Origin: an uncultured Lautropia sp.
GTDB lineage: Bacteria; Pseudomonadota; Gammaproteobacteria; Burkholderiales; Burkholderiaceae_E
Reading direction: 5' to 3'
Length of the DNA: 21,706 nucleotides
Assembly (NCBI GenBank): GCA_938046755.1
Contig: CALIXC010000191.1
Span: 1-21,706 of the forward strand
The position numbers and the translations under genes were made by a program. Positions 15,117 to 21,706 of this stretch are shown in pieces. Numbering within the stretch: the stretch's first letter is position 1; each line of letters opens with the position of its first letter. Under the pieces are notes generated by a model. That model was not told where the DNA came from. It ran no database searches and saw only the letters and a list, made by a program, of their open reading frames with translations.

Positions 15117-15139
15117 GTTGTTGTGTTGCAACCAACAAC
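15117..15139 (+). other. Stem-loop 1 of the tolC leader (GTTGTTG / CAACAAC)
   Basis: A perfect 7-base inverted repeat (15117-15123 with 15133-15139) around a 9-base centre that itself contains the palindrome GTTGCAAC (15125-15132). It includes the motif shared with the region upstream of the SDR gene. It may be a protein-binding dyad in DNA or an RNA hairpin. Confidence 0.45.
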
Positions 15140-15161
15140 GCCCGCTGATGCCACGAAAACG

Positions 15162-15182
15162 GCCAGGTAGCCCCTGCCTGGC
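15162..15182 (+). other. Stem-loop 2 of the tolC leader (GCCAGG / CCTGGC)
   Basis: A perfect 6-base inverted repeat (15162-15167 with 15177-15182) and a 9-base loop. No T-run follows. Confidence 0.4.
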
Positions 15183-15193
15183 TGGCAGACCTG

Positions 15194-15216
15194 TGGCGGG
15201 CGGACAATGCCCGCCA
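15194..15216 (+). other. Stem-loop 3 of the tolC leader, abutting the ribosome site
   Basis: A perfect 8-base GC-rich inverted repeat TGGCGGGC/GCCCGCCA (15194-15201 with 15209-15216) with a 7-base loop. It ends three bases before the tolC Shine-Dalgarno. No T-run follows, so it is not an intrinsic terminator; an effect on translation initiation is plausible. Confidence 0.5.
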
Positions 15217-15219
15217 ACC

Positions 15220-15226
15220 GGAAGGA
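15220..15226 (+). promoter_or_regulatory. Shine-Dalgarno GGAAGGA for the TolC-like gene
   Basis: Two ATG codons follow in tandem. The first (15230) is only three bases from this site and the second (15233) is six, so the second is the better placed start. Confidence 0.7.
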
Positions 15227-15232
15227 TTCATG

Positions 15233-16600
15233 ATGAAGAAAACACCCCGCTCTCTGGCATGCCCGCGGCTGACGACGCTCGCCCTGGCGCTGGGCAGCAC
15301 CCTGTTGCTGCAGCCCACGGCGCAGGCCGAGACACTGCGCGAGGCCGTGAGCATCGCCCTGGGCCAGCACCCGCAGGTTCTGGGTGCACGTCGCAACGCC
15401 GAGGCCATCCGCCACGAGGTGACGGGCGCAGCCAATGCGATGAACACCCGCTTCGGCGTGATTGCCGAGCCATCGGTGGCCTATACGCGGGGCCAGGGTC
15501 GTGACCGCCGCTCGGGCGATCTGGGGGCACAGGCCATCAAGCCGATCTATGATGGCGGCCGCACCGACAACGAGACCGACCGCCAGCGCGCCCGTCTATC
15601 CAGCGCCAACTACGGTACCGAAGCATCACGTGACGACATCGCGTTGCGCGTGGCTGACGCCTACATCGAAGTGGTGAAGCAGCAACAGCTGGCAGGACTG
15701 GCCCACGACTACGTGGACGGTATCGCCGCGCTGCAGCGGCGTGTACAGGAGATCGTGCGCATCGACAAAGGACGCGGCTACGACCTGCTGCAGACCGATT
15801 CGCGGCTGGCGCAGGCCCGCATCACGCTGGCCGACCGCGAGGGCCAGCTGGCTGAGGCGCGCGAGGCGCTGGCGCAGCTGGTGGGCCAGCCCATCCAGGG
15901 CGTGACCAACGCCGAACCACCGGGCGAGCCGATCCGCAGCCTGCAGGACGCGATGGACCTGCTGAACATGCACCCGTCGATCCTGGCGCGCCGTGCCGAG
16001 GTGACGGCCGCCCGCAAGGCGGCTGCCGTGGCCGATGCCTGGACCAAGCCGACAATCAACCTGCGTGCGCGTGTGACCAGCCCCCGCGATTTCGATGGCA
16101 AGCGGAAATGGTTCGGTGGCTACGACCTGGGTCTGGTGACCGACTGGAGCCCCTTTGACGGCGGTGTGGGCGCAGCCACAGCGGCAGCGGCCAATGCACA
16201 GGTGCTGACGGCCGAGGAAGCCGTGGCCAGCACACGCCGCACGCTGCAGACCGACGTGGCACGCCACTGGACGCAGATCCAGTCGCGCGTGGGGCGCGTG
16301 GGCACGCGTGCCGAGCTGGTGGAGAGCACGCGCCAGGTGCGCGCTGCCTACTGGGAGCAGTTCCAGATCGGCAAGCGCAGCATCATCGACCTGCTCAACG
16401 CCGAGAACGAGATCTACGCTGCACGGCTGGGAGCTGCCACCGAACACGCCGAACTGACCCAGGCCCGCTACCGGCTGCTGGGTGCCACCGGACAGCTGCT
16501 GCCGCGGCTGGGCATCGCGCCGCTTCCGCCGGTGACCGACAGTGAACAGACACAGGCGCAGCAAAGGAACGGAATTCCGCCATTGCCGGAACTGAACTGA
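15233..16600 (+). CDS. TolC-family outer-membrane protein of a type I secretion system
   Basis: A 455-residue outer-membrane efflux/secretion channel (two OEP repeats). The N-terminus is a signal peptide: KK and R charges, a Leu/Ala-rich core, and a cleavage site after QPTAQA (about residue 32). The mature protein opens with ETLREAVSIAL, the usual first helix, and has the TolC-like IKPIYDGGRTDNE and WSPFDGGVG strand turns and YWEQFQIGKRSIIDLLNAENE near the C-terminus, diagnostic for the LapE/AggA/TolC group. Trimers form the channel that spans the outer membrane and periplasm, joined to the ABC transporter and adaptor encoded directly downstream (4-base gap). This is the first gene of the secretion operon, with a structured 146-base leader. 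The alternative start at 15230 adds one Met. Confidence 0.94.
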   Translation: MKKTPRSLACPRLTTLALALGSTLLLQPTAQAETLREAVSIALGQHPQVLGARRNAEAIRHEVTGAANAMNTRFGVIAEPSVAYTRGQGRDRRSGDLGAQAIKPIYDGGRTDNETDRQRARLSSANYGTEASRDDIALRVADAYIEVVKQQQLAGLAHDYVDGIAALQRRVQEIVRIDKGRGYDLLQTDSRLAQARITLADREGQLAEAREALAQLVGQPIQGVTNAEPPGEPIRSLQDAMDLLNMHPSILARRAEVTAARKAAAVADAWTKPTINLRARVTSPRDFDGKRKWFGGYDLGLVTDWSPFDGGVGAATAAAANAQVLTAEEAVASTRRTLQTDVARHWTQIQSRVGRVGTRAELVESTRQVRAAYWEQFQIGKRSIIDLLNAENEIYAARLGAATEHAELTQARYRLLGATGQLLPRLGIAPLPPVTDSEQTQAQQRNGIPPLPELN

Positions 16601-16604
16601 AGAC

Positions 16605-18806
16605 ATGAGCACACAAGCACAGCCCCCCCAGGGCAACGAAGGTCGGCCCGAACAGCCGGCCCAGCCGCTGAACGCCACGATGACGCAGCCGCAGCCCGAT
16701 CCGCTGCTGACGGCGCTGTCGCAGATGCTGGCGCGCTTCGACATCCACAAGAGCGAAGAGGCACTGGCCACCGGCATTCCACACGAGCGGCCCCTGCAGC
16801 CAGCAGGCATGATGCGCATCGCCGAGGCCCATGGCTGCAAGGTGCGCATCCAGCACCGGGATCTCGCCCAGATCAACCCGCTGCAGCTACCCGTGGTGCT
16901 GCTACTGCAGGACCTGCGCGCCTGCCTGCTGCTGGACTGGCGCAACGACGGCAAGGCCGTGATCCTGCCCTGCGAGCCCGGCGCCATCGAACTGGAAGTG
17001 ATGCACGCCGACCTGCAGAAGCAGTACATCGGCACCTGCCTGCTGATCCGTCCGGCCATTGCCGAGGACAAGCGAAGCCCGATCGAGATCGACCGCCCGA
17101 AGGGGCACTGGTTCTGGAGCACGATCTGGCGTTTCCGCGGCTACTACGCCCAAGCGGCGGTGGCGGCGCTGCTGATCAACGTGCTGGCGCTGGCGGGCAC
17201 CTTCTTCACGATGAACGTGTATGACCGGGTGATCTCCAATCAGGCCTACACCACGCTGTGGGCACTGGCCAGTGGCGTGATGGTGGCCATGCTGTTCGAG
17301 TACCTGGCCCGCAACCTGCGCAGCTGGCTCATCGACAATGCCGGCAAGAAGGCTGACCTGCTGCTGGGCTCGATGCTGTTCCGGCAGGCGATGATGTCGC
17401 GGCTGGAGAACCGGCCGCAGTCGGCCGGCGCCTTTGCCAACACGATCCGCGAATTCGAGTCGGTGCGTGACTTTGCCACGTCGGCCACGCTGGCCACGCT
17501 CACCGACCTGCCCTTCGTGCTCATGTTCGTCTGGGTGATCCACATGATCGCCGGGCCCCTGTTCTGGGTGCCGCTGGCCTGCATTCCCATCCTGGTGATC
17601 GTGGGCGGGCTGGCGCAGATTCCGCTGTCGCGCTATGTGAAGGAACACCTGCGGGAAGGCTCGATCAAGCAGGGCATTCTGGTGGAGACGCTGGAAAGTG
17701 CCGAGGCCATCAAGGCGCTGCGCATGGAAAGCCAGGTGCAGACCCGCTATGAACGCGCTGCCGCGCTGACGGCCCGCACCTCGATGAAGAGCCGCAGCAT
17801 CACGGCGATGGTGAACAACTTCACTGCGCTGCTGCAATCGATGTGCACGGTGGCGATGGTGGTGTGGGGCGTGTACCTGATCGGCGACGGCACGCTGACG
17901 ATGGGTGCGCTGATCGGTGCGGTGATCCTGGCCGGGCGCACCATCGCGCCGGCAGCCAGCATCACGGCGCTGGCGGTGCGCTACCAGCAGGCCCGCACGG
18001 CGCTGTCGTCGCTGAACCGGGTGATGAACACCCCCACCGACCGCGATCCGGAACGCAACTACCTGCGCAAGCCCACCACCGCGGGCGCACTGGCGGCCGA
18101 AGGCATCAGCTTCCGCTATGACCCGATGTCGCCGGACTCGGTGCGTGACCTGAGCATGACGCTGAACCCGGGCGAACGGGTGGCGGTACTGGGCCGCATC
18201 GGCAGCGGCAAGTCGTCGCTGCTGAAGGTGCTGGCCGGCCTCTACCTGCCGCGCGAGGGCTCGGTGAAGCTTGACGGCATCGAGCTGCAGCAGATCGAAC
18301 CGGCCGACGTGCGCCGCCACGTGCTGTACGTGGGCCAGGACACGCGGCTCTTCTTCGGCACGCTGCGCGAGAACCTGAAGGCCGGCAATCCGCACATCGA
18401 CGACGATTCGATGATGCGCATCGCCGATGCCTTCGGCGTGCACCAGATCGCCAGCCGCCATCCGCGCGGCTATGACATGCCGATCGGTGAAGGCGGCAAC
18501 GGCCTATCGGGCGGTCAGCGCCAGGCCGTGGCCCTGGCCCGGGCCGTCATCGCCAATCCGTCGGTGATGCTGCTGGACGAGCCCACCAGCGCGATGGACT
18601 CGGCCACCGAAACGATGGTGATGCAGGCGCTTTCCAGACTTTCCACGCGGCAGACGATGGTGTTCGTCACCCACAAGCTGCAGCTGCTGGACTTCGTGAA
18701 CCGGGTGATGATCATGGATGCAGGCGTGCGGGTGGCCGATGGGCCGAAGGAAGCGGTGCTGCAGGCACTGAAGGAAGGCAAGATCCAGGGAGTTCGTCGT
18801 GTCTGA
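16605..18806 (+). CDS. Type I secretion ABC transporter (permease-ATPase), LapB-like with inactive C39-like domain
   Basis: A 733-residue inner-membrane exporter. Residues ~30-155 form a C39-peptidase-like domain opening with DPLLTALSQMLARF. The position of the catalytic Cys in true bacteriocin peptidases is not Cys here, so this is a substrate-docking domain as in HlyB/LapB, and no leader cleavage is expected. The membrane domain (~180-460) has about five to six helices. The ATPase has Walker A GRIGSGKSS (530-538), signature LSGGQ (634-638), Walker B VMLLDEP (654-660) and the switch His (690). The family exports large RTX proteins and biofilm adhesins in one step. The first ~30 residues are a Gln/Pro-rich tail, and M26 is an alternative start, but ATG 16605 follows a weak TGAAGA site. 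The end overlaps the adaptor gene by 8 bases. Confidence 0.95.
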   Translation: MSTQAQPPQGNEGRPEQPAQPLNATMTQPQPDPLLTALSQMLARFDIHKSEEALATGIPHERPLQPAGMMRIAEAHGCKVRIQHRDLAQINPLQLPVVLLLQDLRACLLLDWRNDGKAVILPCEPGAIELEVMHADLQKQYIGTCLLIRPAIAEDKRSPIEIDRPKGHWFWSTIWRFRGYYAQAAVAALLINVLALAGTFFTMNVYDRVISNQAYTTLWALASGVMVAMLFEYLARNLRSWLIDNAGKKADLLLGSMLFRQAMMSRLENRPQSAGAFANTIREFESVRDFATSATLATLTDLPFVLMFVWVIHMIAGPLFWVPLACIPILVIVGGLAQIPLSRYVKEHLREGSIKQGILVETLESAEAIKALRMESQVQTRYERAAALTARTSMKSRSITAMVNNFTALLQSMCTVAMVVWGVYLIGDGTLTMGALIGAVILAGRTIAPAASITALAVRYQQARTALSSLNRVMNTPTDRDPERNYLRKPTTAGALAAEGISFRYDPMSPDSVRDLSMTLNPGERVAVLGRIGSGKSSLLKVLAGLYLPREGSVKLDGIELQQIEPADVRRHVLYVGQDTRLFFGTLRENLKAGNPHIDDDSMMRIADAFGVHQIASRHPRGYDMPIGEGGNGLSGGQRQAVALARAVIANPSVMLLDEPTSAMDSATETMVMQALSRLSTRQTMVFVTHKLQLLDFVNRVMIMDAGVRVADGPKEAVLQALKEGKIQGVRRV
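18787..18792 (+). promoter_or_regulatory. Shine-Dalgarno AGGGAG for the HlyD-like gene
   Basis: It lies inside the 3' end of the ABC transporter gene, six bases before a GTG codon, and so supports the GTG start at 18799 and translational coupling. Confidence 0.6.
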
Positions 18807-20202
18807 ACAGAAACCCAACGCGGGGCGCGCCGTGGTGCCCTCCCCTGCCGAATCCGGCAAGTCGCAGCGGGTTCCGTCCGGCACCCCGAATGTACCTCGC
18901 ACCTCGCGGGCATCCGGCGCGGCACCTTCTGCCCAGCGGGCCGTGTCAGTAGCTGCTCCGAATGCCGTGCAGCCGCGCGACACCTTCGCCCACCCTGCGT
19001 ACGCGGGCAGTGGCAGCGACTTCGACTTCATGCGCGACATGCAGCAGGCGATGGTCAACGATCGCCAGAAGAGCAGCTTCCTGCTGCTGGTGCTGATGGT
19101 GGCGCTGCTGATGTCTGCCGCCATCTGGGCCCACTACAGCAAGCTGGAAGAGATCACCAAGGGGGATGCGCGCATCATCGCCTCCAGCCGCGAGCAGGTG
19201 ATCCAGTCGCTGGAAGGCGGCATTCTGGCCGAGATGCTGGTACGCGAAGGCGCCACGGTGGAGAAAGGCCAGCCGCTGCTGCGCATTGACGAGACCAAGG
19301 CACGTTCGTCCTACAAGGAAGGCCTGAGCAAGGTGATCAGCCTGAAGGCATCGGCAGCGCGGTTGCGTGCCGAATCCCGGGGCACGCCGCTGAAGTTCCC
19401 GGAGGACGTGCTGGCCGATGCCGAGGTGGTCGACAACGAGACCGACACCTACAACGCCCGCCGCGATTCGCTGCAGCAGGCCATCGCCACGTCCAAGGCC
19501 AGCCAGGCGCTGATCGGCCGCGAGATCAACATCACCAAGCCGATGGTGGCCAAGGGCCTGGTGGCCGAGACCGAGCTGCTGCGCCTGCAACGGCAGTACA
19601 ACGACCTGCAGGCCGCCATGCAGGAGCGGATCAGCAAGTACCGTGTGGATGCCGCCAACGACCTGTCCCGCGTGGAGGCCGAACTGGCCCAGGTGCAGGA
19701 GGCGCTGACGGCCCGACAGGACCAAGTGACGCGCACGGTGCTGACCGCGCCGGTGCACGGTATCGTGAAGAACATCCGGATGAACACGCGCGGTGGGGTG
19801 ATCCAGCCGGGCCAGGACATCATGGAGATCATTCCGCTGGAGGACCAGCTGCTGGTGGAGGCCAAGATCCGCCCGCACGAGGTGGCCTTCCTGCGGCCCG
19901 GGCTGCCGGCTACGGTAAAGATCTCGGCCTATGACTACGCCATCTACGGCGGCCTGCACGGCGAAGTGGAGCTGATCAGTCCCGACACGCTGCGCGACGA
20001 CGAGCAGCGCTCGGCCGGCAACGACCGCTACTACCGGGTACTGGTGCGCACCACCACCTCGACGCTGCACGCCGGCGGCAAGGACCTGCCGATCATCCCC
20101 GGCATGACGGCCGCGGTGGAAATCCGCACCGGTGAGAAGACGGTGATGGACTACATCCTGAAGCCGATCCTGAAGATGCGCGAGGCGTTCAGGGAGCGGT
20201 GA
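18799..20202 (+). CDS. HlyD/LapC-family type I secretion periplasmic adaptor
   Basis: A 467-residue membrane fusion protein linking the ABC transporter to the TolC-like channel. A single membrane helix lies at ~93-112 (SSFLLLVLMVALLMSAAIWA). It is followed by the half-lipoyl segment QVIQSLEGGILAEMLVREG (about 134-152), a long periplasmic coiled coil with repeated Ala/Gln/Glu (~180-310), the second lipoyl half TVLTAPVHGIVKNI, and a beta-barrel ending in PGMTAAVEIRTGEKTVMDYILKPI, the family's C-terminal hallmark. The cytoplasmic N-terminal tail (~90 residues, Ser/Pro/Ala-rich up to 65) is longer than in most relatives and may help recruit substrate; that role is inference. GTG start. Last gene of the secretion operon; a new promoter follows. 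Confidence 0.95.
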   Translation: MSEQKPNAGRAVVPSPAESGKSQRVPSGTPNVPRTSRASGAAPSAQRAVSVAAPNAVQPRDTFAHPAYAGSGSDFDFMRDMQQAMVNDRQKSSFLLLVLMVALLMSAAIWAHYSKLEEITKGDARIIASSREQVIQSLEGGILAEMLVREGATVEKGQPLLRIDETKARSSYKEGLSKVISLKASAARLRAESRGTPLKFPEDVLADAEVVDNETDTYNARRDSLQQAIATSKASQALIGREINITKPMVAKGLVAETELLRLQRQYNDLQAAMQERISKYRVDAANDLSRVEAELAQVQEALTARQDQVTRTVLTAPVHGIVKNIRMNTRGGVIQPGQDIMEIIPLEDQLLVEAKIRPHEVAFLRPGLPATVKISAYDYAIYGGLHGEVELISPDTLRDDEQRSAGNDRYYRVLVRTTTSTLHAGGKDLPIIPGMTAAVEIRTGEKTVMDYILKPILKMREAFRER

Positions 20203-20206
20203 CACT

Positions 20207-20235
20207 TTGACCGGTGTGGCCGTTGGCCCGACAAT
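20207..20235 (+). promoter_or_regulatory. Sigma-70-type promoter for the ccm operon
   Basis: TTGACC (20207-20212, five of six) and GACAAT (20230-20235, four of six) are separated by exactly 17 bases. The expected transcription start, about seven bases after the -10, coincides with the A of the ccmI ATG at 20242, so the message may be leaderless. There is no Shine-Dalgarno in the six bases between. Confidence 0.55.
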
Positions 20236-20241
20236 GCCGGC

Positions 20242-21261
20242 ATGTCATCCCCTACCCTCTTTCTCGGGCTGCTGGTCCTGGCAGCCCTTCTCGTCGGGCT
20301 GTTCGTGGCCTGGCCTCTGCTGCGCCGGCGCCCCGCCGGCATCGATGCGCCGGCGGCCGATGCCGCCCGGCTGAACCAGGACATCATCCGTGAACGCCGC
20401 CAGAAGCTCGACGAGGAGCTGGCGGCCCTGCCCGAAGGCTCGCCCGAGCGCGAGGCGCTGATGCGCGAGTTCGCAGCCGGTGCGCTAGCCGATCTGGCCC
20501 CGGCTGACGCGCCCGCCACCACGGCCGACGCCCCCCGCTGGCGCCAGCTGCTGGCCGTGGTGTTCATCACCCTGCTGGTGGCGCTGCCACTGGCCTTCTA
20601 CCGCACCACCGGCATGCCCGAGGCCGTGGTGCCCGACTTCGCCGAGAAGTCGCAGATGCCGGACGTAAACAAGATGCTGGCCCAGCTGGAAGCCCGGCTG
20701 GAGGCCGAACCGGAGATGGTGGAAGGCTGGCTGATGCTGGGCCGCTCACGCCTGGCCCTCGGCGAAGGCGACAAGGCGGTGGAGGCGCTGGAGCGGGCGC
20801 TGAAGCTGGACAGCGAGGATCCGGCGCTGGCAGCACAGATCCGTACCGACCTGGCTGACGCACTGGGCCGTCAGGCCAATTCCCGGCTGGAGGGCCGCCC
20901 CTGGGCGCTGATCCAGGAGGCGCTGGCACGCCAGCCCAACCACCCGAAGGCCATGGCGCTGGCCGGCGCCTACCAGCTGAGCCAGAACCGCCCTGCCCAG
21001 GCGCTGGCCTACTGGGAGCCGCTGCTGCAGCAGCTGAAACCCGGTACCCCCCAGTATGAGCAGGTGGAACAATACATCGCCGGCGTACGGGCGAAGGCCA
21101 ACGCCGGCCCTCGGCCTGGTTCCGACAATGCCCCCCAGAAGACCCCTTCTGCAGGCGCAAATCCTGCCTCTGGCCCCGGGGGATCGATGCCGTCGACCGG
21201 ATCTGAGGCCGGAAAACCGGCCAATGCGCCTTCTCCGGGCGGAAAGCCCGCCCAGCCATGA
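20242..21261 (+). CDS. ccmI: Cytochrome c maturation protein CcmI (TPR-containing)
   Basis: A 339-residue inner-membrane protein that presents apocytochrome c to the CcmF/H haem lyase. There are two membrane helices: residues 5-27, and 102-119 (LLAVVFITLLVALPLAF). The loop between them, DAARLNQDIIRERRQKLDEEL (about 40-60), corresponds to the leucine-zipper-like CcmI-1 part. The periplasmic domain (~140-285) is TPR-like, with MVEGWLMLGRSRLALGEGDKAVEALERAL as one repeat. The last ~55 residues are a Pro/Gly/Ala/Ser-rich tail, probably disordered and not needed for the fold. The ATG has no ribosome site, and no in-frame start lies upstream before a stop at 20200. The stop overlaps the next gene as ATGA. 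In most bacteria ccmI is at the end of the ccm operon or elsewhere; here it is first. Confidence 0.85.
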   Translation: MSSPTLFLGLLVLAALLVGLFVAWPLLRRRPAGIDAPAADAARLNQDIIRERRQKLDEELAALPEGSPEREALMREFAAGALADLAPADAPATTADAPRWRQLLAVVFITLLVALPLAFYRTTGMPEAVVPDFAEKSQMPDVNKMLAQLEARLEAEPEMVEGWLMLGRSRLALGEGDKAVEALERALKLDSEDPALAAQIRTDLADALGRQANSRLEGRPWALIQEALARQPNHPKAMALAGAYQLSQNRPAQALAYWEPLLQQLKPGTPQYEQVEQYIAGVRAKANAGPRPGSDNAPQKTPSAGANPASGPGGSMPSTGSEAGKPANAPSPGGKPAQP

Positions 21262-21706
21262 TGCAGGTCACGGGCATCCGCATTGAGCGCGGCCAGCAGG
21301 TGCTGGTCGACGGGCTGGATTTCTCGGTTCCGGCGGGCAGCGCGCTGATGCTGCGCGGCCCCAACGGCAGCGGCAAGTCCACCCTGCTGCGGGCGCTGCT
21401 GGGGCTGACGCCGGTGCAGGCCGGGCAGATTCAATGGCAGGATGACCGTTTTGCGCCGGGCAGCGGCCGACTGTGCGCCCACGCCCTGTGGCTGGGCCAT
21501 GCGCATGGGCTGAAGGAAGAACTGTCGGCCATCGACAACCTGGAGCTGCTGGCCGGGCTGGACGGTACCCGCCCCACCCGCGCACAGCTGCGGCAGGTGC
21601 TGGAACGGGTGGCCCTGGGCAAGCGGCCAAACGTGGAGACCCGGCGTCTCTCGCAGGGTCAGCGGCAACGGCTGGCGCTGGCGCGGCTCCTGCTGTCGCC
21701 GCACCG
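21258..21706 (+). CDS. ccmA: Haem exporter ATP-binding protein CcmA (3' end cut by window)
   Basis: The 149 complete codons visible encode the ATPase of the CcmAB(CD) complex that releases holo-CcmE. Walker A RGPNGSGKSTLL is followed by the CcmA-type LWLGHAHGLKEELSAIDNLELLAGL (haem-exporter ATPases usually have YLGHxxGxKxELTxxENL) and the signature RLSQGQRQRLALARLLLS. The frame stays open to the last base, so only the Walker B and C-terminal part are missing. ATG 21258 overlaps the ccmI stop (ATGA); a second ATG at 21261 is equally possible. Downstream ccmB and the rest of System I are expected beyond the window. Confidence 0.9.
   Translation, partial: MMQVTGIRIERGQQVLVDGLDFSVPAGSALMLRGPNGSGKSTLLRALLGLTPVQAGQIQWQDDRFAPGSGRLCAHALWLGHAHGLKEELSAIDNLELLAGLDGTRPTRAQLRQVLERVALGKRPNVETRRLSQGQRQRLALARLLLSPH

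Noticed and set aside
1..21706. tRNA, rRNA, CRISPR arrays, insertion sequences or phage genes
   Set aside because: No cloverleaf-like segments, spaced direct repeats, transposase motifs or terminal inverted repeats were noticed on reading either strand; a dedicated search was not possible.

Overview
The window looks like chromosomal DNA of a GC-rich betaproteobacterium. Coding is dense, with ATGA or few-base overlaps between operon genes, and all the proteins read as Burkholderiales-type. A Lautropia-like or related member is possible, because many proteins carry Ala/Gly/Pro/Ser-rich inserts, but this placement is a guess. The left end is poorer in G+C: the row at 61-120 has 22 G/C in 60, against 43 in 60 at 18181-18240. 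That fits an exchangeable surface-polysaccharide locus joined to core genes.

Left and middle (1-12098): two plus-strand multi-pass membrane proteins, the first cut by the window edge, converge on a five-gene minus-strand operon. In order of transcription the operon reads wzm (ABC permease), wzt (ABC ATPase with a C-terminal carbohydrate-recognition domain), a methyltransferase with an apparent kinase-like domain and a C-terminal coiled coil, a large two-domain family-2 glycosyltransferase, and a DUF2142 membrane protein. This is the layout of an ABC-transporter-dependent O-antigen or related glycan locus. The gene order wzm-wzt-terminator-polymerising glycosyltransferase matches the E. coli O8/O9a plan, where WbdD caps the chain and Wzt reads the cap. 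The most interesting point here is that the methyltransferase has the features of a diverged WbdD-type capping enzyme and chain-length ruler.

Centre (12099-15083): a divergent intergenic region with clustered inverted repeats, then an FAD-linked 2-hydroxyacid oxidase/dehydrogenase of the GlcD/D-2-hydroxyglutarate dehydrogenase type, then a short-chain dehydrogenase. Both enzymes carry inserted loops.

Right (15084-20202): a complete type I secretion apparatus, made up of a TolC-like outer-membrane protein, a LapB-like ABC transporter with an inactive C39-like domain, and a HlyD/LapC-like adaptor. A 146-bp leader containing three successive stem-loops precedes it. No secreted substrate lies in the window.

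Far right (20203-21706): a probable sigma-70 promoter placed so that the transcript could begin at the ATG of ccmI. ccmI is followed by the start of ccmA (cut by the window end), so this is a System I cytochrome c maturation operon with ccmI unusually placed first.

No tRNA, rRNA, CRISPR array, insertion sequence or phage gene was seen.
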